Source: Halorarius halobius
GTDB lineage: Archaea > Halobacteriota > Halobacteria > Halobacteriales > Haloarculaceae
Assembly: GCF_024298865.1 (NCBI RefSeq)
Contig: NZ_CP101163.1
Span: 1 to 64,000 of the forward strand
Reading direction: 5' to 3'
Length of the DNA stretch: 64,000 nt
This document shows, piece after piece, positions 44,477 through 53,717 of this stretch; position 1 is the first letter of the stretch, and the number at the start of each line of letters is the position of its first letter. A program made the position numbers and the translations under genes. The notes under the pieces were generated by a model. The model saw only the letters and a program-made list of their open reading frames with translations, had not been told where the DNA came from and searched no databases.

Positions 44477-46246
44477 ATGGAAACCAAGCGGATCGCTGAG
44501 GTCGTGGAAAACATAAATTATTCTTATCTCTTACCCGCGATTCAGCGGGAGTTCGTCTGGGAAACGAGTGACATCGTGGATCTGTTTGATTCCCTGTTAC
44601 GGGACTATCCAATCGGTGCGCTCCTTCAGTGGAACCTCTCGGCTGAGGAAGCACAGGCTCAGCCCAAATATCGCTTCGTCACCCATTACGTCGACGAACC
44701 GAATTTTCCCCAGTCACTCACAACACCGACCCATCGAAACCCCCCGCACAATTCTGAAGACCCACTCCCGTCACCGGTGAAACTAGTCCTCGACGGCCAG
44801 CAGCGACTGACCGCGCTCAATATCGGTCTGACCGGATCATTCTACGAGCGGAAACACAACCACCCTCGGAACAAGGCCAGTTCGTGGGTTCAGAAGCGAC
44901 TCTATCTCAACCTCCTCTCGGACCCGCAGACAGCGGACTCGGAACTCGGCAATAAATACGACTTCTCCTTCCGCTCTGAGAAGTCCGCAACCGCGAATGC
45001 ATACTGGTATCCAGTCAACCGAATCATGTCCATCTCTGACAACGACGATTTCTATGCAGAACGCCAGGAAATTGAGGGAGAGATCCAGGAGCTGGTCGAG
45101 AACCACCCCGAGATAGAGAATTCAGATAGTCTGATTCTCAACGCTCAGCGTAATTTCGAGGATCTCTATCGAGCGGTCCACAAGGACGAGAAGCTCCACT
45201 TCTTTACCGAAGACGAGAACGACATCACCCGTGTTCGCGACGTCTTCGTACGGATCAATCAGGGAGGGGTGACACCGAATCGTGCCGAAATCCTCCTGTC
45301 GTTGATGACTAGTAGCTGGCAACAGGAGCCGCCGGAAATCAACGCACGGGACGAGGTGCACTCGATGGTCGACGAACTGAACGGGATCATCGACGGTGGG
45401 AACGCTCCTTTTGCTACGAAGCACGTCCAGAAGGTACTGCTCGCAATCAACGGCAACGAGATCCAGTATCGGTTCGACAACTACACACTCGACTTGCTGC
45501 GGAATCTGAAGGAGATCTGGCTTACCGATACGTTCTCGAACACGATGGAACAACTCGCTGAGCTTCTGAACAGTTACTATCCGACGGTGACCTACATCCT
45601 CAGTCCCGCCCTCTACACACCTATCGCCTACTACCTCTACCAGAACGAGAATCCATCGCTCGATTCGACCTCTATAAAAGGACGCGGGCGACGTCGTGAC
45701 ATTCTCTACTATATCTGTGCGGCCCGACTCAACGGATTCACCAGCCAATCATCGAACCAGATCGCAGAACTCGTCCGGGATGTTATCCGAGAGGAAGAGG
45801 AGACCTCGGAATTCCCACTTGAGCGGATCAGTGATGAAGTGGCATCCAGTTACGGAACCTCCCTCCGTTTCACCGAAGAAAAGTTGACCACGCTTTTCGA
45901 GGAGCTCCAGTACGGGAAGCGCGACATCGAGTTCCTTCTGCAGCTGTCGCACTATCCCGATGAACCGGCACGGGGCAAAGACTACGATATCGACCACATT
46001 ATCCCGAAGTCAGTCCTCCCGGAGGAGGCAGATGCCGACCGAGTGGGGAACCTCCAGCTGCTGATTGACAAGACGAACAAGATGAAATCCGATGACGACT
46101 TCGAGGACTGGATGAACTCCCGAACGGACGACTACAAGCAGACTCACCATATCCCAGAGGGCGCCAAGGAGATGATCTTTGAGGAATTCGTTGATGCTCG
46201 GGAGCAGCTCATTATGGAGCACATCCTCGAACACCAACCATTTTAA
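44477..46246 (+). CDS. GmrSD-like DUF262/DUF1524 (HNH) nuclease
   Basis: 589 aa. N-terminal DUF262 domain with LPAIQREFVWETSDIVDLFD and the nucleotide-hydrolysis motif DGQQRLTAL at 106-114, plus VFVRINQGGVTPNRAEILLS. The C-terminal DUF1524 HNH domain has YDIDHIIPKSVLPEEADADR then GNLQLLIDKTNKMKSDDDF, with the catalytic His and Asn visible. The fused D-S arrangement matches GmrSD type IV modification-dependent restriction and SspE-like proteins. It may restrict modified viral DNA or depend on a host modification. A stand-alone gene in the defence island. Confidence 0.9.
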   Translation: METKRIAEVVENINYSYLLPAIQREFVWETSDIVDLFDSLLRDYPIGALLQWNLSAEEAQAQPKYRFVTHYVDEPNFPQSLTTPTHRNPPHNSEDPLPSPVKLVLDGQQRLTALNIGLTGSFYERKHNHPRNKASSWVQKRLYLNLLSDPQTADSELGNKYDFSFRSEKSATANAYWYPVNRIMSISDNDDFYAERQEIEGEIQELVENHPEIENSDSLILNAQRNFEDLYRAVHKDEKLHFFTEDENDITRVRDVFVRINQGGVTPNRAEILLSLMTSSWQQEPPEINARDEVHSMVDELNGIIDGGNAPFATKHVQKVLLAINGNEIQYRFDNYTLDLLRNLKEIWLTDTFSNTMEQLAELLNSYYPTVTYILSPALYTPIAYYLYQNENPSLDSTSIKGRGRRRDILYYICAARLNGFTSQSSNQIAELVRDVIREEEETSEFPLERISDEVASSYGTSLRFTEEKLTTLFEELQYGKRDIEFLLQLSHYPDEPARGKDYDIDHIIPKSVLPEEADADRVGNLQLLIDKTNKMKSDDDFEDWMNSRTDDYKQTHHIPEGAKEMIFEEFVDAREQLIMEHILEHQPF

Positions 46247-46253
46247 ATATGCT

Positions 46254-46514
46254 TTATTCTGCATCCAAGTCTCGTGCGTCGAGATCGCCGTTGAGGTACT
46301 GTTCACCCTCACTGGTGATATCGTAGACACCGTTGCCTAAGTGGACGAGAAGTCCGTAGGTGACGAGTGTTTTGCACCGAGCGTTGATGTGTTGGCGAGA
46401 AAAGCGAACGCGGTCGCTATCTGCCATTTCCTTCGGGGTATCAGGTCCCTCCTCAGAGAGATGTTCTAGAATCCGATCATCAGCTCGAGACATCCAGTCC
46501 GCATCAAAGCGCAT
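46254..46514 (-). CDS. Winged-helix transcriptional regulator
   Basis: 86 aa. ADDRILEHLSEEGPDTPKEM, FSRQHINARCKTLVTYGLLV, HLGNGVYDITSEGEQYL is a complete winged helix of the phage-repressor/PadR-like type frequent in haloarchaea and their viruses. Convergent with the HNH gene, 8 bp apart. Confidence 0.8.
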   Translation of the reverse strand: MRFDADWMSRADDRILEHLSEEGPDTPKEMADSDRVRFSRQHINARCKTLVTYGLLVHLGNGVYDITSEGEQYLNGDLDARDLDAE

Positions 46515-46635
46515 AATCGCTTGTGGTTGCGCCGGTGCTATCCCAAACGCGCTAAGTCAAGCAGAAAAGCGACGAGATTCTGCAGTTGACTCACAACCTT
46601 TTAAATTGCTTCCATCCTAAGCGTAGAGCATACCG

Positions 46636-46896
46636 ATGAATTCCCCACCACCAGACAGTCCGGACCGAACGAGTGACCGCCTCGTTGAAATTATTGAGAC
46701 ACTGGAAACGCGTGGGCTCGAAGACGACGACTATAATTTACAGGATTGGGTGGACGTCGATGCACTATTACAGCTCCTCACCTCATCAAAGGGAGACGTC
46801 TCGGTTCGGTTTACTGTTCAGAACGTAGAACTCATCGCGACACCCGACGACATTCGAGTACCGGCCGAGGGTTCTTCGAACCCAGACGAATCATAG
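46636..46896 (+). CDS. HalOD1 output-domain protein
   Basis: 86 aa. SDRLVEIIETLETRGLEDDD, WVDVDALLQLLTSSKGDVSV and FTVQNVELIATPDDIRV give the halobacterial output domain 1 pattern. Such proteins are thought to act as outputs of haloarchaeal signalling systems. The neighbouring histidine kinase makes a functional link plausible but unproven. Confidence 0.75.
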   Translation: MNSPPPDSPDRTSDRLVEIIETLETRGLEDDDYNLQDWVDVDALLQLLTSSKGDVSVRFTVQNVELIATPDDIRVPAEGSSNPDES

Positions 46897-47013
46897 AACA
46901 CCCAGCATCGGAAGCCATAGAAGTACGTACCCCCTCCCACACCTAGAGTGAGAAATGACGCCCAGTTTCCAAATCATACGAATTAACGATCTCTTTCCGA
47001 TTATTGACGGCAG

Positions 47014-48927
47014 ATGAGAGGTTTGTATCGTCCGATACGGAGGTGGTCGATTGCCTTCTCCGGACTTCTACTTTTCATCTGTACGCTTGGCTGGGTCCTT
47101 ATCGATGGAGACGATGCCGTAGTCGACTTTCTCGAAGTAGCACTACCAGCCACAATCGGGATTTGTTTGCTTATCGGCGGGATTTGGCTCGAACGAACTC
47201 ACCAAGAGTCCCGAATCAGTCAACTGGCACTCTGGACAGGTGGTGGGGCGATCACTGGTGTTGCGGTTATTATCTGGTTCATTTTCGTTATCTCGCTCGA
47301 ACATAATCCAGCCGCTGAGCCGGGGCAACTCGCCCTCAATGGAGCAGGGATTTTCATGGCAGCAGGCATCCTCCTGGGCTACTACGCAACTGGTTTACAG
47401 CAGCGCGAACGGGAGCTGGCGCGGTCTGAGGCACGGTTCCGAGCATTGACGGAGAACTCGTCGTTGGGCGTCGTGACTATCGACGAGACGAGCACAATAC
47501 GGTATGCGAACGACGCTGTCAACGAACTCTTCGGATATGAACAGTCAGCAATAGTTGGCGAACCACTAACGAAGCTAATGCCCGAGGAGTTGCGGGAATC
47601 GCATCAGAATGGGCTGGCCAAATATCTCTCAGAGGGGGAACAAACGTTCGACTGGAACGGACTCGAGGCACACGGCCTTCGCGCCGACGGAGAGGAATTC
47701 CCGATCGAGATTAGCTTCGGGGAGTATCCTATTGACGGGGATCATCTCTTTACGGGGATCATTCAGGACGTCTCAGATCGGAAAGTGGCAGAGCAACAAC
47801 TCCGTAATCACACCTCGAAGGTGACACAGCTCCACGAGCTCGCTACCGAAATCACTAGAGCGGACTCGACGACAGCGATACGTCAACACGCTGCTGACGG
47901 CGCAGTCAAGTTATTCGATGCTGATGTCGCCCACCTCGCAGTAGTAGAAGGTGACCAACTGGTTCCGGTCACCAGTTCAAACCCTGGTAGTGTAGATGGT
48001 TATGACCCGGTACCAACCTCCTTCGGATACGCCGGGGAGAGTTACCAATCGAACACGGTTGTCCGGGTCGACGACCTCGGGGAGACTCGGGGAGTTACGG
48101 CGTCGCCAATCCGCGATGGTGGAGTACACCCCGAACCACAGGTCAGCAACGACCCTCGCGCATTGTTGAGTATTCCACTCGGAGAATATGGTGTACTACA
48201 GGTGTTTTCGTTTGAGGCGAACGCGTTCGCCGAGCGCGACGAGGAAGTCGCGGAGATGTTATCGACTCACGTCGTGACAGCTCTCGAGCGACTGTCCGCA
48301 GAGGCGACGATTCGGCGAGAGCGTGACCGGCTGGAGGAATTTGCCGGTATCCTTTCGCACGATCTCCGGAATCCGTTGAACGTCGCCCGAGGACGGCTCG
48401 AATTCATCGATAGCACCGATAACAGTGAACACTTCGACGCCATCGAGCGTGCGTTAGACCGTATGGAACGCCTCATCAAAGATATGCTCACACTCGCTCG
48501 ACAGGGAGAAGCAGTCGGCGAGACAGAGACGATCTCCCTCAATACTCTTGCTAAACAGGCTTGGCGAAACGTTGATACGGACACTGCGACACTCAAAGTC
48601 GAGACGGATCTGCGTCTCAACGCTGATCGCAGTCGCCTCCTCCAAATGTTCGAGAACCTCTATCGAAACGCGATCGACCACGGCGGCGAGGCCGTCACGA
48701 TTCGTGTTGGAAGCCTTGAGAATGGTGATGGCTTCTTTATCGAAGACACCGGACCAGGGATTTCGACATCCGATCGCGAAGATGTATTCGAGAGCGGGTA
48801 CACAACAAACCAAGACGGTACGGGTTTCGGGCTCGCGATCGTCAGCCGAATTGTGGAGGCCCACGGTTGGTCGATCGAGGTCACCGATGGCACAGACGGG
48901 GGCGCTCGCTTCGAAATTCGGACGTGA
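47014..48927 (+). CDS. Membrane-bound PAS-GAF sensor histidine kinase
   Basis: 637 aa. Four N-terminal hydrophobic helices (about 13-30, 40-57, 68-93, 103-125) precede a PAS domain (about 140-265, FRALTENSSLGVVTIDETST) and a GAF domain (about 290-420). HisKA follows with phospho-acceptor ILSHDLRNPLNVA (His near residue 449). HATPase_c has the N box ENLYRNAIDHGG, G1 IEDTGPGIS and G2 GTGFGLAIVSRIVEAHGW. The membrane part may sense redox, light or another small cue. No response regulator is adjacent; the HalOD1 gene upstream is the nearest possible output. Confidence 0.93.
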   Translation: MRGLYRPIRRWSIAFSGLLLFICTLGWVLIDGDDAVVDFLEVALPATIGICLLIGGIWLERTHQESRISQLALWTGGGAITGVAVIIWFIFVISLEHNPAAEPGQLALNGAGIFMAAGILLGYYATGLQQRERELARSEARFRALTENSSLGVVTIDETSTIRYANDAVNELFGYEQSAIVGEPLTKLMPEELRESHQNGLAKYLSEGEQTFDWNGLEAHGLRADGEEFPIEISFGEYPIDGDHLFTGIIQDVSDRKVAEQQLRNHTSKVTQLHELATEITRADSTTAIRQHAADGAVKLFDADVAHLAVVEGDQLVPVTSSNPGSVDGYDPVPTSFGYAGESYQSNTVVRVDDLGETRGVTASPIRDGGVHPEPQVSNDPRALLSIPLGEYGVLQVFSFEANAFAERDEEVAEMLSTHVVTALERLSAEATIRRERDRLEEFAGILSHDLRNPLNVARGRLEFIDSTDNSEHFDAIERALDRMERLIKDMLTLARQGEAVGETETISLNTLAKQAWRNVDTDTATLKVETDLRLNADRSRLLQMFENLYRNAIDHGGEAVTIRVGSLENGDGFFIEDTGPGISTSDREDVFESGYTTNQDGTGFGLAIVSRIVEAHGWSIEVTDGTDGGARFEIRT

Positions 48928-49077
48928 AATCCGCTACACAACCACGCTGAAATAGGCCAGTCAGCAGGATCATACGTTGTGTCGCTCACTGTCGATTCCG
49001 TCGAAGTAGTACTGGACTCCGTCACCCAATTTTGAGAGCTTAATTATTTGATGAATGAGAATTAATCACACAATGGG

Positions 49078-49293
49078 ATGGTGCGCTACTGCACGAACCC
49101 AGATTGTCGTCGATACGACCGCCCGCTCCCCCACGACGCTGGTCCCTGCCCGGACTGTGGCACCGCAGAACTGCGGATTGATGTGGATATCCCCCTCCAC
49201 GTCTGTTCAGCCTGTGGCACCGCAAATGCCGGGGCGACAGGAGATTGCTGGTCGTGTGGAGCTTCACTCGACGACCAGGTTCGCAAACTCTGA
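49078..49293 (+). CDS. Small zinc-ribbon protein
   Basis: 71 aa with zinc-knuckle pairs: CTNPDC, CPDC, CSAC, CWSC. Little else is present, so it is probably a two-zinc structural or nucleic-acid-binding protein. First of a long run of same-strand plasmid-type genes. A TATA-like ttaattatttga lies about 35-45 bp upstream. Confidence 0.7.
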   Translation: MVRYCTNPDCRRYDRPLPHDAGPCPDCGTAELRIDVDIPLHVCSACGTANAGATGDCWSCGASLDDQVRKL

Positions 49294-49375
49294 CCAAACA
49301 CAGACGTACAGATCAGTCGGGTCATCAACCACGGCCCGGTAATTACTAACAAGTTTCCAGCATTATACGCAATTG

Positions 49376-49873
49376 ATGACGGACTGGCGATGGGTGACTG
49401 ACACTGGCGCGGTGGGCGAAATGCCCGTCAGAGTCCTTCCAAATAAACAGGCCGAGTTCCTTGATCTTGATTTCTTAGAGGCCGTTCAAGAGGTCCAAAT
49501 TAGATATGAACAGGCGGTCAAGACACGAATTGCTCCAGGCGACATGTGTATCTTTACCGCCAGAATTAGTGATGTCAACACCGAGACGGAGCCAACGATA
49601 ATCACGGTGGAAGTGCTGGACGCCGAGTTCATCCAGCAAGATGAGGAGAATCGCACCGAGATTGATGAAATGATGGAGCATCTTGATGAAGCACGTCAGC
49701 GACGGCAGGAACAACGGGCCAACGAAACCTGTGACAATTGTGCTTCAATTGAGAGCGACACCCGATTGTCTGTGGAGCGAAAGCAAGGGGGACGCGATCT
49801 ACATTACTGCGCACAGTGTGATCGGTTGCTCTCTACCGAAGAGTATCAAGAGTGGATAGAGATTCACGATTAG
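49376..49873 (+). CDS. Hypothetical plasmid protein with C-terminal zinc site
   Basis: 165 aa from the ATG at 49376. The N-terminal half is beta-rich (MPVRVLPNKQAEFLDLDFLE, MCIFTARISDVNTETEPTII) and could be an OB-like fold. Then comes a charged helix (MMEHLDEARQRRQEQRANET) and a CDNC...CAQC zinc ribbon. Not recognised further. Confidence 0.6.
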   Translation: MTDWRWVTDTGAVGEMPVRVLPNKQAEFLDLDFLEAVQEVQIRYEQAVKTRIAPGDMCIFTARISDVNTETEPTIITVEVLDAEFIQQDEENRTEIDEMMEHLDEARQRRQEQRANETCDNCASIESDTRLSVERKQGGRDLHYCAQCDRLLSTEEYQEWIEIHD

Positions 49874-50028
49874 CTCGAATTGAGAAATCCGTTAGTGACA
49901 ACGGCGACTCATCGGCGATCAGATTGATCCCGAAACCCTCCTCGGCTTCAAGCACGTAGTCAACATCTTCTTCCAGCATCCCTACCAGCGTTTTTCGACC
50001 CCTCAAGAAGTAGAGGACAGAACAACCG

Positions 50029-50382
50029 ATGATCGACATGGATAGCCCACATTCGGTCGAGCAGCTCCGCGACCAATTCGAAGACGAGTGCGTCCTCACC
50101 GCGCTTGATCAAGCAGACTCTTCAGAGGGCAAGACCTTGGAAGTTCTCTTCCTCGATGATGAGTCTGGCCGTATCTACCGAGTCCTCAACGCAACTCGTG
50201 GCGCACCTGACTCAGGCTGGTTCGTCATCGCCCTCGCAGGACCGAACCCTCAAGACGGTTTCGAGCGCCAGCGTCGCATCCACGACTCCGACACCCACCG
50301 AGTCCTCACCACCCAGGTCAAGAAGAACGACCAAGAAACGGGAACTCGATCTTCAGAACCTTGCTCCGAAACACCCGAATAG
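50029..50382 (+). CDS. Hypothetical plasmid protein
   Basis: 117 aa acidic protein (SVEQLRDQFEDECVLTALDQ, LFLDDESGRIYRVLNATRGA). No recognised domain. Upstream 49874-50028 is non-coding; downstream DNA to 50600 has no clear gene, apart from a short frame ending REFTLHRIGQGRIRLVPNAA that may be a remnant. Confidence 0.5.
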   Translation: MIDMDSPHSVEQLRDQFEDECVLTALDQADSSEGKTLEVLFLDDESGRIYRVLNATRGAPDSGWFVIALAGPNPQDGFERQRRIHDSDTHRVLTTQVKKNDQETGTRSSEPCSETPE

Positions 50383-50599
50383 CGTTCTCGACTTACAGAA
50401 CGCCCTCAAGAGCATCGTCAGCCAGCACAAGCATAGATTAGCGATCAGAGACGTGGGCGTTTTTCACTCCCCTGCCAGCAGGTGGAGGAATCGCATCGTG
50501 AGTTCACACTCCACCGCATCGGCCAGGGACGCATCCGACTCGTCCCCAACGCTGCCTCAGAGTACTGACCGACGTGACGAACGCGCTCGTAATGAAACG

Positions 50600-51034
50600 A
50601 TGGATGTCGCGCTCCTCAAGCAGGGCGGCATCTACTCAGTAACCGGCGAGTCCGGGGAGACCTACACTATCGACCTCATCGACGAAACGTGTACTTGTCC
50701 GGATTACCAAGATCGCGATCCAGAGGGCGGCTGTAAGCACGTCCGACGTGTCGCTATCGAAGTTGAAGAAGAGACGGTCCCCCGCCCCGACGGGAAACTC
50801 CCGTCATCGGCACTCACCACATCAATCCAAGAGGACGACGACAACGACGTCCGTGAGGACGCTGACTACCAGCAGGCAGAAGCCGCCATCATCGACGCCA
50901 TCCAAGACCGCGAGGAAGAAATCGCCCGGCTTCAGTCAGAGATTGAGGCGCTCGAATTCGTCACCGACACGCTCGAGGCCATCCGCAACCCTGACGAGGA
51001 CTTTAGTCTCGACGCGATTCGAGACCAGCGGTAG
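50600..51034 (+). CDS. SWIM zinc-finger protein
   Basis: 144 aa from the ATG at 50600. YTIDLIDETCTCPDYQDRDP followed by GGCKHVRRVAIEVEEE is a SWIM finger (C-x-C-x(n)-C-x-H). The C-terminal half is a coiled coil (AAIIDAIQDREEEIARLQSE). SWIM proteins bind DNA or protein partners. The frame stays open 165 codons upstream, but composition there is not protein-like. A second SWIM protein lies at 58358. Confidence 0.75.
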   Translation: MDVALLKQGGIYSVTGESGETYTIDLIDETCTCPDYQDRDPEGGCKHVRRVAIEVEEETVPRPDGKLPSSALTTSIQEDDDNDVREDADYQQAEAAIIDAIQDREEEIARLQSEIEALEFVTDTLEAIRNPDEDFSLDAIRDQR

Positions 51035-51055
51035 ATCACCTACAGCTCCACACCT

Positions 51056-51307
51056 ATGAATTCGTCCACTCACCACGATCGAACGGTAACCATCGACGTG
51101 CAGATTCCCCTTGGTGCAACAGAGGACCTCGACGAATCAATTCCAGCCGACATCTACCCCGACTGGCTTCAAGAACGCCTCAATGAGGCGCTCTCCGATC
51201 TCTCTGCCACCCCTGACCATCCCGGTGTTCTCGGGGTCGACGTCGACGCCATCACGGTAACCGAAGTCACGAGGCACGAATCGGGCCCCGCTTACCGCCC
51301 CAAGTAA
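51056..51307 (+). CDS. Hypothetical plasmid protein
   Basis: 83 aa acidic protein (VTIDVQIPLGATEDLDESIP, NEALSDLSATPDHPGVLGVD). 21 bp after the SWIM gene, same strand, probably the same operon. No known domain. Confidence 0.55.
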   Translation: MNSSTHHDRTVTIDVQIPLGATEDLDESIPADIYPDWLQERLNEALSDLSATPDHPGVLGVDVDAITVTEVTRHESGPAYRPK

Positions 51308-51368
51308 CTACTATTTCGAGCCCAATTTTTTCTCCTCCGTTACAGAGGCGAAGAGGTTTCAAAAACAG

Positions 51369-51832
51369 ATGACAGACAGCACTCGAGACGAGGACGCCGT
51401 TGCCTCGCTCCTCGTCCCTGACGACACCTCACAAGCCGCACTCATTGATCTTTTCGACACGCTGGAACGTGCCGGCTTTGGTATCGCCCTCCGCGATGGC
51501 TACGACTCCCAAGACGCCATCGCGTACGACCTCACCACGACCAATTCGCTCACGACATTGTTCCTTCTCCCGGCTCGCCCGAAGACTACGACGCTGCCTA
51601 TCGAGAGATGCAAACATACATCCTCAGTGGCCCAGCCTTTGAAGCTGCTATCACCGTTCTCGCAGCCCATACGGCAGTCGCAACGCAACACCTCATCGAC
51701 GGCGAGCGCGCAGATCCAGACATCGACGATCTAGATGAACGCTCACTCGAGTCGGCAATCTCTGAAACCGAGACGCAGATCACTGATGCCCTGTACGAAC
51801 GGGCCCTAGAGAACGTGGAGGTCGACGTATGA
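51369..51832 (+). pseudogene. Hypothetical plasmid gene with a single frameshift
   Basis: The first frame gives MTDSTRDEDAVASLLVPDDT to NSLTTLFLLP. Near 51570 good coding shifts to another frame, GSPEDYDAAYREMQTYILSG then AFEAAITVLAAHTAVATQHL, to VEVDV at 51832. The break lies in ctcccggctcg, where one extra C would restore one continuous protein of about 154 aa. The second frame overlaps the next gene by ATGA, so the gene was functional recently or this is a sequencing artefact. Confidence 0.65.
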
Positions 51833-52098
51833 CGTCTGAAAAGAACACGCCGGTTCCGATGGCCTGCCCAGAGTGCGGCGGCCGGTCGTTCTCTTGGATC
51901 ATCGAAGAAGTCCAGTTCGGCGACATCCAGAAGTACGAGAACGATACTTTCGAAGAGGTCGGTATGAAGCGCGGTGAGGTTGTCGGAAGTGACGTTGAAG
52001 AGGAAGGCGTCTACTGTACGAATTGCGATGAGCGCCGCGATCGCGACGAGCTCGTTCCTGCCGACGAGGAGACCGCCATCAACCAAGAGAGCGCGTGA
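51829..52098 (+). CDS. Zinc-ribbon protein
   Basis: 89 aa. CPECGGRSFSWIIEEVQF and later CTNCDERRDRDEL form a four-Cys zinc ribbon around an acidic loop. Its start overlaps the previous stop (ATGA). Probably nucleic-acid or protein binding. Confidence 0.65.
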   Translation: MTSEKNTPVPMACPECGGRSFSWIIEEVQFGDIQKYENDTFEEVGMKRGEVVGSDVEEEGVYCTNCDERRDRDELVPADEETAINQESA

Positions 52099-52177
52099 TT
52101 ATCCCTTTCATCCCGTCGCCGGAGTAGTCCTGACTCACCAACACCCCCGGACTTCCGTCGTAACCTGATCCGATACT

Positions 52178-52720
52178 ATGTCCAACGCATCCACCACGCC
52201 ATCCGACGACACCGATTCGGCCGCACCGTTCACCACTCTCAGCCGGCTTGCGTACGCCCACGTGACGCACTCCCCGCTCCACGAACGCTATATGCCCTCG
52301 GGCAACTTCGAGGCTGTCGGCGAACCCGGCGAATTCGGCCCGATCGACCCCAAGACCGGGGCTGAATACCGCGCTCTCGGTGGCCTCAACCATCAGTACA
52401 ACCGCGACTACAAGGTCGGTAGCTCATATCCAAAGACAGTCTTCGTTTACGCCGAGGATGCCTCCGGTGAATCCCTCTCCCACGATACACTCGAAGCCAT
52501 CCTTGATGATCGGAATCTCTGGTCGGATGCACTTACACCCGTCCTCCTCCCGAAAGGTATCGAAGAAGACCAAGCAACCTGGTACTCCGCGTTCCAATTC
52601 CGTCCCCCGGAGCGTGCCCCGAGCCTCCGCCGGGTCAAGCGCCAGCTTGACCGCGTCTTCGACGACGCCGAGATCTATCGCGAAGGCCCGTTCCTCGATG
52701 CTCGAATCTGGCACGAGTAG
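52178..52720 (+). CDS. Hypothetical plasmid protein
   Basis: 180 aa. FTTLSRLAYAHVTHSPLHER, GGLNHQYNRDYKVGSSYPKT, FVYAEDASGESLSHDTLEAI, WYSAFQFRPPERAPSLRRVK. Soluble, acidic, no recognised domain; looks like a conserved gene because composition is uniform and codon-biased throughout. Confidence 0.6.
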   Translation: MSNASTTPSDDTDSAAPFTTLSRLAYAHVTHSPLHERYMPSGNFEAVGEPGEFGPIDPKTGAEYRALGGLNHQYNRDYKVGSSYPKTVFVYAEDASGESLSHDTLEAILDDRNLWSDALTPVLLPKGIEEDQATWYSAFQFRPPERAPSLRRVKRQLDRVFDDAEIYREGPFLDARIWHE

Positions 52721-52768
52721 CCGCACCACCTGTTGTTTTTCACCTCCATCTGAAGTGAGGTGCACAAA

Positions 52769-53248
52769 ATGCGATCGTTCCTTCCACCGTCAGAATTCGC
52801 TCTCTCGGACCTGCCTGAGAGACTCGATGTCGAACAGCAGCTCAAGAACCGACAAGGAGTCCATATGGCGTTTGCGACGACAGCTCTCACGGTCGACATA
52901 CTCGGTCGTGATCAAGGCGAACGCCACGATGCCCTGAAGGGACTCGTCCAAGCGTGGGACTACATCGCCCGCCAACACGGCGAGGACGTCCACGTCGAGT
53001 ACACCGGGAAGCCGTGGCAGTCGCTCAACATCAATGTCATCGATCGCCCCGGCGAGCCCGAAGCAGGAGACGAAATCACCCAATACGGTGTGCTCAACAC
53101 GGAACGAGACATCCTCCTCAAGCTCGGTCAGTTCGGCCCGACACTCACAACGAACCGTGAGAAGGCGGCCAAGCAGGCACAAGCGGACAGCCACCTCGAA
53201 CTCGTCGAGGTCACGAGTATTCCGCTCGATCAAAGTCTCTCGCACTAA
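52769..53248 (+). CDS. Hypothetical plasmid protein
   Basis: 159 aa from the ATG at 52769; a GTG three codons earlier is possible. Contains a beta-strand segment VHMAFATTALTVDILGRDQG and LINVIDRP-like region, ending LELVEVTSIPLDQSLSH. No known domain. Upstream of a coupled small gene 12 bp away. Confidence 0.6.
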   Translation: MRSFLPPSEFALSDLPERLDVEQQLKNRQGVHMAFATTALTVDILGRDQGERHDALKGLVQAWDYIARQHGEDVHVEYTGKPWQSLNINVIDRPGEPEAGDEITQYGVLNTERDILLKLGQFGPTLTTNREKAAKQAQADSHLELVEVTSIPLDQSLSH

Positions 53249-53260
53249 CTAAAAGTGAGT

Positions 53261-53647
53261 ATGACCTCAGAACCCCAGCGCCAGCTTCCCACCGAAACGT
53301 CCGACGCCGTCTCCGCACACATCGCCGCCAGTGAAGAGGCCAGTGACCTCACCTTCCAAGACGCCATCGAGGCACTCCGCGAAGGGATCGATGGCTACGG
53401 GGACCGGGTTCACGCAACCGCCGAAGTCCTCCGCGACGTCGACGACCTCGGAGTTCCGAACAACATCCTAACCCACCCCCGCATCGAACAAGGTATCTGG
53501 CGATACAGCCACGACGCAGACACCGTCCGCCGCGAGATCGAGATCACCATCGAGCGCGAGGCAGACGACGACATCACCGTCGACGAGATTGTCGCCGCGT
53601 ATCGCGTCGCCGCCGCCCGTCTCGACACGCCTATCGACGTGGACTAA
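53261..53647 (+). CDS. Hypothetical helical plasmid protein
   Basis: 128 aa from the ATG at 53261. All-helical pattern (TFQDAIEALREGIDGYGDRV, ADTVRREIEITIEREADDDI, VDEIVAAYRVAAARLDTPID). Repeated E-x-x-E and R-R helices could form a dimer. No recognised family. Confidence 0.6.
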   Translation: MTSEPQRQLPTETSDAVSAHIAASEEASDLTFQDAIEALREGIDGYGDRVHATAEVLRDVDDLGVPNNILTHPRIEQGIWRYSHDADTVRREIEITIEREADDDITVDEIVAAYRVAAARLDTPIDVD

Positions 53648-53717
53648 CCCACCACGTCCAAATCCGCTAGTAGCCCCGCGGGGTGTCAAACCAGGCAGCT
53701 CTCTTCTCAAGCCCTCC

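Noticed and set aside
49833-50099. 88-codon minus-strand gene
   Set aside because: It runs antisense across the end of one gene and the start of another, with no family signal.
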